The notes beneath the pieces were generated by a model. The model was not told the origin of the DNA. It saw only the letters and a program-made list of their open reading frames with translations, and searched no databases. The position numbers were made by a program, and so were the translations under genes. From Ptiloglossa arizonensis (taxonomy: Eukaryota > Arthropoda > Insecta > Hymenoptera > Colletidae): DNA of 64,000 bases. Positions 25,001 to 36,747 of this stretch are shown in pieces (within the stretch, counting starts at the first letter, position 1; each line of letters begins with the position of its first letter). Where the stretch lies: positions 496,001 through 560,000 of the forward strand of contig NW_027478766.1 of NCBI RefSeq assembly GCF_051014685.1, in the 5' to 3' direction.

Positions 25001-28000
25001 CTAGGCCGTTATTGTTATTTGTTTCGAGCATCAGAACCGCGAAAATTTTGAGTTTCTCAAGCGTTTCTTACCTCCAAACTGCCATATCTCGCGAACGGAT
25101 TGACCAATCCGCAAAATTTCTGTTGCATCTGAAAGTAGAAACTCGCCCGATTACAACGGTATGCGTACTTTTCCCCTAGGCCGCCCTAGTTATTCGTTTC
25201 GAGCATCAGAACTGCAAAAATTTTGAGTTTCTCAAGCGTTTCTTACTTCCAAACAGCCATATCTCGCGAACGGATTGACCAATCCCCAAAATTTCTGTTG
25301 CATCTGAAAGTAGAAACTCGCCCGATTACAACGGTATGCGTACTTTTCCCCTAGGCCGCCCTAGTTATTCGTTTCGAGCATCAGAACTGCAAAAATTTTG
25401 AGTTTCTCAAGCGTTTCTTACTTCCAAACTGCCATATCTCGCGAACGGATTGACCAATCCGTAAAATTTCTGTTGCATCTGAAAGTAGAAACTCGCCCGA
25501 TTACAACACTATGCGTACTTTTCCCCTAGGCCGTTCTAGTTATTCGTTTCGAGCATCAGAACTGCGAAAATTTTGAGTTTCTCAAGCGTTTCTTACCTCC
25601 AAACTGCCATATCTCGCGAACGGATTGACCAATCCGCAAAATTTCTGTTGCATCTGAAAGTAGAAACTCGCCCGATTACAACACTATGCGTACTTTTCCC
25701 CTAGGCCGTTCTAGTTATTCGTTTCGAGCAACAGATCTGTGAAAATTTTGAGTTTTTCAAGCGTTGCTTACCTCCAAACTGCCGTATCTCACGAAAGGAT
25801 TGACCAATCCGCAAAATTTCTGTTGCATCTGAAAGTAGAAACTCGCCCGATTACAACGGTATGCGTACTTTTCCCCTAGCCCGTTCTATTTATTCGCTTC
25901 GAGCAACAGAACTGCGAAAATTTTGAGTTTTTCAAGCGTTGCCTACATCCAAACTGCCATATCTCGCGAACGGATTGACCAATCCGCAAAATTTCTGTTG
26001 CATCTGAAAGTAGAAACTCGCCCGATTACATACGGTGTGCGTACTTTTCCCCTAGGCCGTTCTAGTTATGCTTGCCGAGCATCAGAACTGCGAAAATTTT
26101 GAGTTTCTCAAGCGTTTCTTACTTCCAAACTGCCATATCTCGCGAACGGATTGACCAACCCGCAAAATTTCTGTTGCATCTGAAAGTAGAAACTCGCCCG
26201 ATTACAACACTATGCGTACTTTTCCCCTAGGCCGTTCTAGTTATTCGTTTCGAGCATCAGAACTGCGAAAATTTTGAGTTTCTCAAGCGTTTCTTACTTC
26301 CAAACTGCCATATCTCGCGAACGGATTGACCAATCCGCAAAATTTCTGTTGCATCTGAAGGTAGAAACTCGCCCGATTACAACGGTATGCGTACTTTTCC
26401 CCTAGGCCGTTCTAGTTATTCGTTTCGAGCATCAGAACTGCGAAAATTTTGAGTTTCTCAAGCGTTTCTCACCTACAAACTGCCACATCTCGCGAACGGA
26501 TTGTCCAATCCGCAAAATTTCTGATGCATCTGAAAGTAGAAACTCGCCCGATTACAACTGTATGCGTACTTTTCCCCTAGCCCGTTCTAGTTATTCGTTT
26601 CGAGCAACAGAACTGCGAAAATTTTGAGTTTCTCAAGCGTTGCTTACCTCCAAACTGCCATATCTCGCGAACGGATTGACCAATCCGCAAAATTTCTGTT
26701 GCATCTGAAAGCAGAACCTCGCCCGATTACAACGGTGTGCGTACTTTTCCCCTAGGCCGTTCTAGTTATTCGTTTCGAGCATCAGAACTGCGAAAATTTT
26801 GAGTTTCTCAAGCGTTTCTTACATCCAAACTGCCATATCTCGCGAACTGATTTACCAATCCGCAAAATTTCTGTTGCATCTGAAAGTAGAAACTCGCCCG
26901 ATTACAACGGTATGCGTACTTTTCCCCTAGCCCGTTCTATTTATTCGCTTCGAGCAACAGAACTGCGAAAATTTTGAGTTTTTCAAGCGTTGCTTACCTC
27001 CAAACTGCCGTATCTCGCGAACCGATTGACCAATCCGCACAATTTCTGTTGCATCTGAAAGTAGAAACTCGCCCGATTATAACACTATTCGTACTTTTCC
27101 CCTAGGCCGTTCTAGTTATTCGTTTCGAGCATCAGAACTGCGAAAATTTTGAGTTTCTCAAGCGTTTCTTACCTCCAAACTGCCATATCTCGCGAACGGA
27201 CTGACCAATCCGCAAAATTTCTGTTGCATCTGAAAGTAGAAACTCGCCCGATTACAACACTGTGCGTACTTTTCCCCTAGGCCGTTCTAGTTATTCGTTT
27301 CGAGCATCAGAACTGCGAAAATTTTGAGTTTCTCAAGCGTTTCTTACTTCCAAACTGCCATATCTCGCGAACGGATTGACCAATCCGCAAAATTTCTGTT
27401 GCATCTGAAAGTAGAAACTCGCCCGATGACAAAGGTGTGCGTACTTTTCCCCTAGGCCGTTATTGTTATTTGTTTCGAGCAACAGAACTGCGAAAATTTT
27501 GAGTTTTTCAAGCGTTGCTTACCTCCAAACTGCCGTATCTCACGAACGGATTGACCAATCCGCAAAATTTCTGTTGCATCTGAAAGTAGAAACTCGCCCG
27601 ATTACAACGGTGTGCGTACTTTTCCCCTAGGCCGTTCTAGTTATGCTTGTCGAGCATCAGAACTGCGAAAATTTTGAGTTTCTCAAGCGTTTCTTACTTC
27701 CAAACTGCCATATCTCGCGAACGGATTGACCAACCCGCAAAATTTCTGTTGCATCTGAAAGTAGAAACTCGCCCGATTACAACACTATGCGTACTTTTCC
27801 CCTAGGCCGTTCTAGTTATTCGTTTCGAGCATCAGAACTGCGAAAATTTTGAGTTTCTCAAGCGTTTCTTACTTCCAAACTGCCATATCTCGCGAACGGA
27901 TTGACCAATCCGCAAAATTTCTGTTGCATCTGAAGGTAGAAACTCGCCCGATTACAACGGTATGCGTACTTTTCCCCTAGGCCGTTCTAGTTATTCGTTT

Positions 28001-28348
28001 CGAGCATCAGAACTGCGAAAATTTTGAGTTTCTCAAGCGTTTCTCACCTACAAACTGCCACATCTCGCGAACGGATTGTCCAATCCGCAAAATTTCTGAT
28101 GCATCTGAAAGTAGAAACTCGCCCGATTACAACTGTATGCGTACTTTTCCCCTAGCCCGTTCTAGTTATTCGTTTCGAGCAACAGAACTGCGAAAATTTT
28201 GAGTTTCTCAAGCGTTTCTTACTTCCAAACTGCCATATCTCGCGAACGGATTGACCAATCCGCACAATTTCTGTTGCATCTGAAAGTAGAAACTCGCCCG
28301 ATTACAACACTATGCGCACTTTTCCCGTAGGCCGTTCTAGTTATTCGT
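22048..28348 (+). repeat. Further partial 9-monomer copies and cassette repeats
   Basis: 22048-22922 repeats the first five classes of the 9-monomer unit, and 24148-25547 repeats eight, the last one (25373) switching to a CACTATG end. Monomers 132-136 (22923-23797) and 146-150 (25373-26248) run in parallel at 14 monomers, ending in the CTCACG, GCCTACATCC and CAACCCG cassette. Monomers 150-152 and 159-161 (26074, 27649) repeat the CAACCCG, GAAGGTAG, CACCTAC series. Monomer 149 carries a 1-bp insertion (ATTACATACGG, 26031). Monomer 158 (27474) breaks the usual rule that a TTATTG end precedes an ACCGCG start. Confidence 0.8.
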
Positions 28349-31323
28349 TTCGAGCATCAGAACTGCCAAAATTTTGAGTTTCTCAAGCGTTTCTCACCTA
28401 CAAACTGCCACATCTCGCGAACGGATTGTCCAATCCGCAAAATTTCTGATGCATCTGAAAGTAGAAACTCGCCCGATTACAACGGTATGCGTACTTTTCC
28501 CCTAGGCCGCCCTAGTTATTCGTTTCGAGCATCAGAACTGCAAAAATTTTGAGTTTCTCAAGCGTTTCTTACTTCCAAACTGCCATATCTCGCGAACGGA
28601 TTGACCAATCCGCAAAATTTCTGTTGCATCTGAAAGTAGAAACTCGCCCGATTACAACGGTGTGCGTACTTTTCCCCTAGGCCGTTATTGTTATTTGTTT
28701 CGAGCATCAGAACCGCGAAAATTTTGAGTTTCTCAAGCGTTTCTTACCTCCAAACTCCCATATCTCGCGAACGGATTGACCAATCCGCAAAATTTCTGTT
28801 GCATCTGAAAGTAGAAACTCGCCCGATTACAACGGTATGCGTACTTTTCCCCTAGGCCGCCCTAGTTATTCGTTTCGAGCATCAGAACTGCAAAAATTTT
28901 GAGTTTCTCAAGCGTTTCTTACTTCCAAACAGCCATATCTCGCGAACGGATTGACCAATCCGCAAAATTTCTGTTGCATCTGAAAGTAGAAACTCGCCCG
29001 ATTACAACGGTGTGCGTACTTTTCCCCTAGGCCGTTCTAGTTATTCGTTTCGAGCATCAGAACTGCGAAAATTTTGAGTTTCTCAAGCGTTTCTTACTTC
29101 CAAACTGCCATATCTCGCGAACGGATTGACCAATCCGCAAAATTTCTGTTGCATCTGAAAGTAGAAACTCGCCCGATTACAACGGTGTGCGTACTTTTCC
29201 CCTAGGCCGTTATTGTTATTTGTTTCGAGCATCAGAACCGCGAAAGTTTTGAGTTTCTCAAGCGTTTCTTACCTCCAAACTGCCATATCTCGCGAACGGA
29301 TTGACCAATCCGCAAAATTTCTGTTGCATCTGAAAGTAGAAACTCGCCCGATTACAACGGTATGCGTACTTTTCCCCTAGGCCGCCCTAGTTATTCGTTT
29401 CGAGCATCAGAACTGCAAAAATTTTGAGTTTCTCAAGCGTTTCTTACTTCCAAACTGCCATATCTCGCGAACGGATTGACCAATCCGCAAAATTTCTGTT
29501 GCATCTGAAAGTAGAAACTCGCCCGATTACAACGGTGTGCGTACTTTTCCCCTAGGCCGTTCTAGTTATTCGTTTCGAGCATCAGAACTGCGAAAATTTT
29601 GAGTTTCTCAAGCGTTTCTTACCTCCAAACTGCCATATCTCGCGAACGGATTGACCAATCCGCAAAATTTCTGTTGCATCTGAAAGTAGAAACTCGCCCG
29701 ATTACAACGGTGTGCGTACTTTTCCCCTAGGCCGTTCTAGTTATGCTTGTCGAGCATCAGAACTGCGAAAATTTTGAGTTTCTCAAGCGTTTCGCACCTA
29801 CAAACTGCCACATCTCGCGAACGGATTGTCCAATCCGCAAAATTTCTGATGCATCTGAAAGTAGAAACTCGCCCGATTACAACTGTATGCGTACTTTTCC
29901 CCTAGCCCGTTCTAGTTATTCGTTTCGAGCAACAGAACTGCGAAAATTTTGAGTTTCTCAAGCGTTGCTTACCTCCAAACTGCCATATCTCGCGAACGGA
30001 TTGACCAATCCGCAAAATTTCTGTTGCATCTGAAAGCAGAACCTCGCCCGATTACAACGGTGTGCGTACTTTTCCCCTAGGCCGTTCTAGTTATTCGTTT
30101 CGAGCATCAGAACTGCGAAAATTTTGAGTTTCTCAAGCGTTTCTTACCTCCAAACTGCCATATCTCGCGAACGGATTGACCAATCCGCAAAATTTCTGTT
30201 GCATCTGAAAGTAGAAACTCGCCCGATTACAACGGTATGCGTACTTTTCCCCTAGCCCGTTCTATTTATTCGCTTCGAGCAACAGAACTGCGAAAATTTT
30301 GAGTTTTTCAAGCGTTGCTTACCTCCAAACTGCCGTATCTCGCGAACGGATTGACCAATCCGCAAAATTTCTGTTGCATCTGAAAGTAGAAACTCGCCCG
30401 ATTACAACGGTATGCGTACTTTTCCCCTAGCCCGTTCTATTTATTCGTTTCGAGCAACAGAACTGCGAAAATTTTGAGTTTTTCAAGCGTTGCCTACCTC
30501 CAAACTGCCATATCTCGCGAACGGATTGACCAATCCGCAAAATTTCTGTTGCATCTGAAAGTAGAAACTCGCCCGATTACAACACTGAGCGTACTTTTCC
30601 CCTAGGCCGTTCTAGTTATTCGTTTCGAGCATCAGAACTGCGAAAATTTTGAGTTTCTCAAGCGTTTCTTACTTCCAAACTGCCATATCTCGCGAACGGA
30701 TTGACCAATCCGCAAAATTTCTGTTGCATCTGAAAGTAGAAACTCGCCCGATTACAAAGGTGTGCGTACTTTTCCCCTAGGCCGTTATTGTTATTTGTTT
30801 CGAGCATCAGAACCGCGAAAATTTTGAGTTTCTCAAGCGTTTCTTACCTCCAAACTGCCATATCTCGCGAACGGATTGACCAATCCGCAAAATTTCTGTT
30901 GCATCTGAAAGTAGAAACTCGCCCGATTACAACGGTATGCGTACTTTTCCCCTAGGCCGCCCTAGTTATTCGTTTCGAGCATCAGAACTGCAAAAATTTT
31001 GAGTTTCTCAAGCGTTTCTTACTTCCAAACTGCCATATCTCGCGAACGGATTGACCAATCCGCAAAATTTCTGTTGCATCTGAAAGTAGAAACTCGCACG
31101 ATTACAACGGTGTGCGTACTTTTCCCCTAGGCCGTTCTAGTTATTCGTTTCGAGCATCAGAACTGCGAAAATTTTGAGTTTCTCAAGCGTTTCTTACCTC
31201 CAAACTGCCATATCTCGCGAACGGATTGACCAATCCGCAAAATTTCTGTTGCATCTGAAAGTAGAAACTCGCCCGATTACAACGGTATGCGTACTTTTCC
31301 CCTAGACCGTTCTATTTATTCGC
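28349..31323 (+). repeat. Return of GCAAAAA/ACCGCG classes, mixed zone
   Basis: 28349-29573 has the order CACCTAC, GCAAAAA, ACCGCG, GCAAAAA with AAACAGCC, CTTCC, ACCGCG, GCAAAAA. This equals the 8750-10673 block without the extra dimers, so dimer number varies inside a conserved frame. 29574-31323 continues with assorted classes, including TTTCGCACCTAC (29791), CACTGAGCG (~30586) and TCGCACGATT (~31094). These are the last GCAAAAA-class monomers until 62997. Confidence 0.78.
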
Positions 31324-34300
31324 TTCGAGCAACAGAACTGCGAAAATTTTGAGTTTTTCACGCGTTGCCTACCTCCAAACTGCCATATCTCGCGAACGGA
31401 TTGACCAATCAGCAAAATTTCTGTTGCATCTGAAGGTAGAAACTCGCCCGATTACAACGGTATGCGTACTTTTCCCCTAGGCCGTTCTAGTTATTCGTTT
31501 CGAGCATCAGAACTGCGAAAATTTTGAGTTTCTCAAGCGTTTCTCACCTACAAACTGCCACATCTCGCGAACGGATTGTCCAATCCGCAAAATTTCTGAT
31601 GCATCTGAAAGTAGAAACTCGCCCGATTACAACTGTATGCGTACTTTTCCCCTAGCCCGTTCTAGTTATTCGTTTCGAGCAACAGAACTGCGAAAATTTT
31701 GAGTTTTTCAAGCGTTGCTTACCTCCAAACTGCCGTATCTCGCGAACGGATTGACCAATCCGCAAAATTTCTGTTGCATCTGAAAGTAGAAACTCGCCCG
31801 ATTACAACGGTATGCGTACTTTTCCCCTAGCCCGTTCTATTTATTCGTTTCGAGCAACAGAACTGCGAAAATTTTGAGTTTTTCAAGCGTTGCCTACCTC
31901 CAAACTGCCATATCTCGCGAACGGATTGACCAATCCGCAAAATTTCTGTTGCATCTGAAAGTAGAAACTCGCCCGATTACAACACTGTGCGTACTTTTCC
32001 CCTAGGCCGTTCTAGTTATTCGTTTCGAGCATCAGAACTGCGAAAATTTTGAGTTTCTCAAGCGTTTCTTACTTCCAAACTGCCATATCTCGCGAACGGA
32101 TTGACCAACCCGCAAAATTTCTGTTGCATCTGAAAGTAGAAACTCGCCCGATTACAACACTATGCGTACTTTTCCCCTAGGCCGTTCTAGTTATTCGTTT
32201 CGAGCATCAGAACTGCGAAAATTTTGAGTTTCTCAAGCGTTTCTTACCTCCAAACTGCCATAACTCGCGAACGGATTGACCAATCCGCAAAATTTCTGTT
32301 GCATCTGAAAGTAGAAACTCGCCCGATTACAACGGTATCCGTACTTTTCCCGTAGGCCGTTCTAGTTATTCGTTTCGAGCATCAGAACTGCGAAAATTTT
32401 GAGTTTCTCAAGCGTTTCTTACTTCCAAACAGCCATAACTCGCGAACGGATTGACCAATCCGCAAAATTTCTGTTGCATCTGAAAGTAGAAACTCGCCCG
32501 ATTACAACGGTATGCGTACTTTTCCCCTAGGCCGTTCTAGTTATGCTTGTCGAGCATCAGAACTGCGAAAATTTTGAGTTTCTCAAGCGTTTCTTACCTC
32601 CAAGCTGCCATATCTCGCGAACGGATTGACCAATCCGCAAAATTTCTGTCGCATCTGAAAGTAGAAACTCGCCCGATTGAAACGGTATGCGTACTTTTCC
32701 CCTAGGCCGTTCTAGTTATTCGTTTCGAGCATCAGAACTGCGAAAATTTTGAGTTTCTCAAGCGAGTCTTACTTCCAAACTGCCATATCTCGCGAACGGA
32801 TTGACCAATCCGCAAAATTTCTGTTGTATCTGAAGGTAGAAACTCGCCCGATTACAACGGTATGCGTACTTTTCCCCTAGGCCGTTCTAGTTATTCGTTT
32901 CGAGCATCAGAACTGCGAAAATTTTGAGTTTCTCAATCGTTTCTCACCTACAAACTGCCACATCTCGCGAACGGATTGTCCAATCCGCAAAATTTCTGTT
33001 GCATCTGAAGGTAGAAACTCGCCCGATTACAACGGTATGCGTACTTTTCCCCTAGGCCGTTCTAGTTATTCGTTTCGAGCATCAGAACTGCGAAAATTTT
33101 GAGTTTCTCAATCGTTTCTCACCTACAAACTGCCACATCTCGCGAACGGATTGTCCAATCCGCAAAATTTCTGATGCATCTGAAAGTAGAAACTCGCCCG
33201 ATTACACCTGTATGCGTACTTTTCCCCTAGCCCGTTCTAGTTATTCGTTTCGAGCAACAGAACTGCGAAAATTTTGAGTTTCTCAAGCGTTGCTTACCTC
33301 CAAACTGCCATATCTCGCGAACTGATTTACCAATCCGCAAAATTTCTGTTGCATCTGAAAGTAGAAACTCGCCCGATTACAACGGTGTGCGTACTTTTCC
33401 CCTAGGCCGTTCTAGTTATGCTTGTCGAGCATCAGAACTGCGAAAATTTTGAGTTTCTCAAGCGTTTCTTACTTCCAAACTGCCATATCTCGCGAACGGA
33501 TTGACCAACCCGCAAAATTTCTGTTGCATCTGAAAGTAGAAACTCGCCCGATTACAACACTATGCGTACTTTTCCCCTAGGCCGTTCTAGTTATTCGTTT
33601 CGAGCATCAGAACTGCGAAAATTTTGAGTTTCTCAAGCGTTTCTTACTTCCAAACTGCCATATCTCGCGAACGGATTGACCAATCCGCAAAATTTCTGTT
33701 GCGTCTGAAGGTAGAAACTCGCCCGATTACAACGGTATGCGTACTTTTCCCCTAGGCCGTTCTAGTTATTCGTTTCGAGCATCAGAACTGCGAAAATTTT
33801 GAGTTTCTCAAGCGTTTCTCACCTACAAACTGCCACATCTCGCGAACGGATTGTCCAATCCGCAAAATTTCTGATGCATCTGAAAGTAGGAACTCGCCCG
33901 ATTACAACTGTATGCGTACTTTTCCCCTAGCCCGTTCTAGTTATTCGTTTCGAGCAACAGAACTGCGAAAATTTTGAGTTTCTCAAGCGTTTCTTACTTC
34001 CAAACTGCCATATCTCGCGAACGGATTGACCAATCCGCACAATTTCTGTTGCATCTGAAAGTAGAAACTCGCCCGATTACAACACTATGCGTACTTTTCC
34101 CCGAGGCCGTTCTAGTTATTCGTTTCGAGCAACAGAACTGCGAAAATTTTGAGTTTTTCAAGCGTTGCTTACCTCTAAACTGCCGTATCTCGCGAACGGA
34201 TTGACCAATCCGCAAAATTTCTGTTGCATCTGAAAGTAGAAACTCGCCCGATTACAACGGTATGCGTACTTTTCCCCTAGCCCGTTCTATTTATTCGTTT

Positions 34301-36047
34301 CGAGCAACAGAACTGCGAAAATTTTGAGTTTTTCAAGCGTTGCCTACCTCCAAACTGCCATATCTAGCGAACGGATTGACCAATCCGCAAAATTTCTGTT
34401 GCATCTGAAAGTAGAAACTCGCCCGATTACAACGGTATGCGTACTTTTCCCCTAGGCCGTTCTAGTTATGCTTGTCGAGCATCAGAACTGCGAAAATTTT
34501 GAGTTTCTCAAGCGTTTCTTACCTCCAAACTGCCATAACTCGCGAACGGATTGACCAATCCGCACAATTTCTGTTGCATCTGAAAGTAGAAACTCGCCCG
34601 ATTACAACACTATGCGTACTTTTCCCCGAGGCCGTTCTAGTTATTCGTTTCGAGCAACAGAACTGCGAAAATTTTGAGTTTTTCAAGCGTTGCTTACCTC
34701 CAAACTGCCGTATCTCGCGAACGGATTGACCAATCCGCAAAATTTCTGTTGCATCTGAAAGTAGAAACTCGCCCGATTACAACTGTATGCGTACTTTTCC
34801 CCTAGCCCGTTCTAGTTATTCGTTTCGAGCAACAGAACTGCGAAAATTTTGAGTTTCTCAAGCGTTTCTTACTTCCAAACTGCCATATCTCGCGAACGGA
34901 TTGACCAACCCGCAAAATTTCTGTTGCATCTGAAAGTAGAAACTCGCCCGATTACAACACTATGCGTAGTTTTCCCCTAGGCCGTTCTAGTTATTCGTTT
35001 CGAGCATCAGAACTGCGAAAATTTTCAGTTTCTCAAGCGTTTCTTACCTCCAAACTGCCATAACTCGCGAACGGATTGACCAATCCGCAAAATTTCTGTT
35101 GCATCTGAAAGTAGAAACTCGCCCGATTACAACGGTATCCGTACTTTTCCCGTAGGCCGTTCTAGTTATTCGTTTCGAGCATCAGAACTGCGAAAATTTT
35201 GAGTTTCTCAAGCGTTTCTTACTTCCAAACTGCCATAACTCGCGAACGGATTGACCAATCCGCAAAATTTCTGTTGCATCTGAAAGTAGAAACTCGCCCG
35301 ATTACAACGGTATGCGTACTTTTCCCCTAGGCCGTTCTAGTTATGCTTGTCGAGCATCAGAACTGCGAAAATTTTGAGTTTCTCAAGCGTTTCTTACCTC
35401 CAAGCTGCCATATCTCGCGAACGGATTGACCAATCCGCAAAATTTCTGTCGCATCTGAAAGTAGAAACTCGCCCGATTGAAACGGTATGCGTACTTTTCC
35501 CCTAGGCCGTTCTAGTTATTCGTTTCGAGCATCAGAACTGCGAAAATTTTGAGTTTCTCAAGCGAGTCTTACTTCCAAACTGCCATATCTCGCGAACGGA
35601 TTGACCAATCCGCAAAATTTCTGTTGCATCTGAAGGTAGAAACTCGCCCCATTACAACGGTATGCGTACCTTTCCCCTAGGCCGTTCTAGTTATTCGTTT
35701 CGAGCATCAGAACTGCGAAAATTTTGAGTTTCTCAATCGTTTCTCACCTACAAACTGCCACATCTCGCGAACGGATTGTCCAATCCGCAAAATTTCTGAT
35801 GCATCTGAAAGTAGAAACTCGCCCGATTACAACTGTATGCGTACTTTCCCCTAGCCCGTTCTAGTTATTCGTTTCGAGCAACAGAACTGCGAAAATTTTG
35901 AGTTTCTCAAGCGTTGCTTACCTCCAAACTGCCATATCTCGCGAACGGATTGACCAATCCGCAAAATTTCTGTTGCATCTGAAAGTAGAAACTCGCCCGA
36001 TTTCAACGGTATGCGTACTTTTCCCCTAGGCCGTTCTAGTTATTCGT
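31324..36047 (+). repeat. Transition zone with 16-monomer-spaced repeat
   Basis: The AAGCTGCC (with TGTCGCATC and GATTGAAAC), GCGAGTCTTAC and CAATCG classes appear here for the first time. 32024-32898 and 34824-35698 repeat the order CAACCCG, CATAAC with GGTATCC, CATAAC with a TTATGCTTG end, AAGCTGCC, GAGTCTT at 2800-bp spacing. 32899 and 33074 are two adjacent CAATCG/CACCTAC monomers. Monomer 205 has TACTTTCCCC (one T missing near 35846). Confidence 0.82.
33949..34823 (+). repeat. Three-monomer (525-bp) duplication
   Basis: 33949 and 34474 begin parallel stretches 525 bp apart: CACAATTT with CACTATG and the rare CCCCGAGG (G at 34103 and 34628), then GTTGCTTACC with CCGTATC. The two are not identical: the first has CTTACTTCC, CATATC and CCTCTAAAC, the second CTTACCTCC, CATAAC and CTGTATG. 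The shared CCCCGAGG supports a recent common origin. Confidence 0.83.
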
Positions 36048-36747
36048 TTCGAGCATCAGAACTGTGAAAATTTTGAGTTTCTCAAGCGTTTCTTACCTCC
36101 AAACTGCCATATCTCGCGAACGGATTGACCAATCCGCAAAATTTCTGTTGCATCTGAAAGTAGAAAGTCGCCCGATTACAACGGTGTGCGTACTTTTCCC
36201 CTAGGCCGTTCGAGTTATTCGTTTCGAGCATCAGAACTGCGAAAATTTTGAGTTTCTCGAGCGTTTCTTACATCCAAACTGCCATATCTCGCGAACGGAT
36301 TGACCAATCCGCAAAATTTCTGTTGCATCTGAAAGTAGAAATTCGCCCGATTACAACTGTATGCGTACTTTTCCCCTAGCCCGTTCTAGTTATTCGTTTC
36401 GAGCAACAGAACTGCGAAAATTTTGAGTTTCTCAAGCGTTGCTTACCTCCAAACTGCCATATCTCGCGAACGGATTGACCAATCCGCAAAATTTCTGTTG
36501 CATCTGAAAGTAGAAACTCGCCCGATTACAACTGTATGCGTACTTTTCCCCTAGGCCGTTCTAGTTATGCTTGTCGAGCATCAGAACTGCGAAAATTTTG
36601 AGTTTCTCAAGCGTTTCTTACCTCCAAACTGCCATATCTCGCGAACGGATTGACCAATCCGCAAAATTTCTGTTGCATCTGAAAGTAGAAAGTCGCCCGA
36701 TTACAACGGTGTGCGTACTTTTCCCCTAGGCCGTTCGAGTTATTCGT
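36048..36747 (+). repeat. Four-monomer leader of the 13/15-monomer HOR
   Basis: Markers in order: CTGTGAAAA with AAAGTCGCCC and TTCGAG end; CTCGAGCG with AAATTCGCCC and CTGTATG; CAACAG with CTGTATG and a TTATGCTTG end; CTTACCTCC with AAAGTCGCCC and TTCGAG end. The same four precede the second 13-monomer copy at 50747-51446. Confidence 0.85.
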
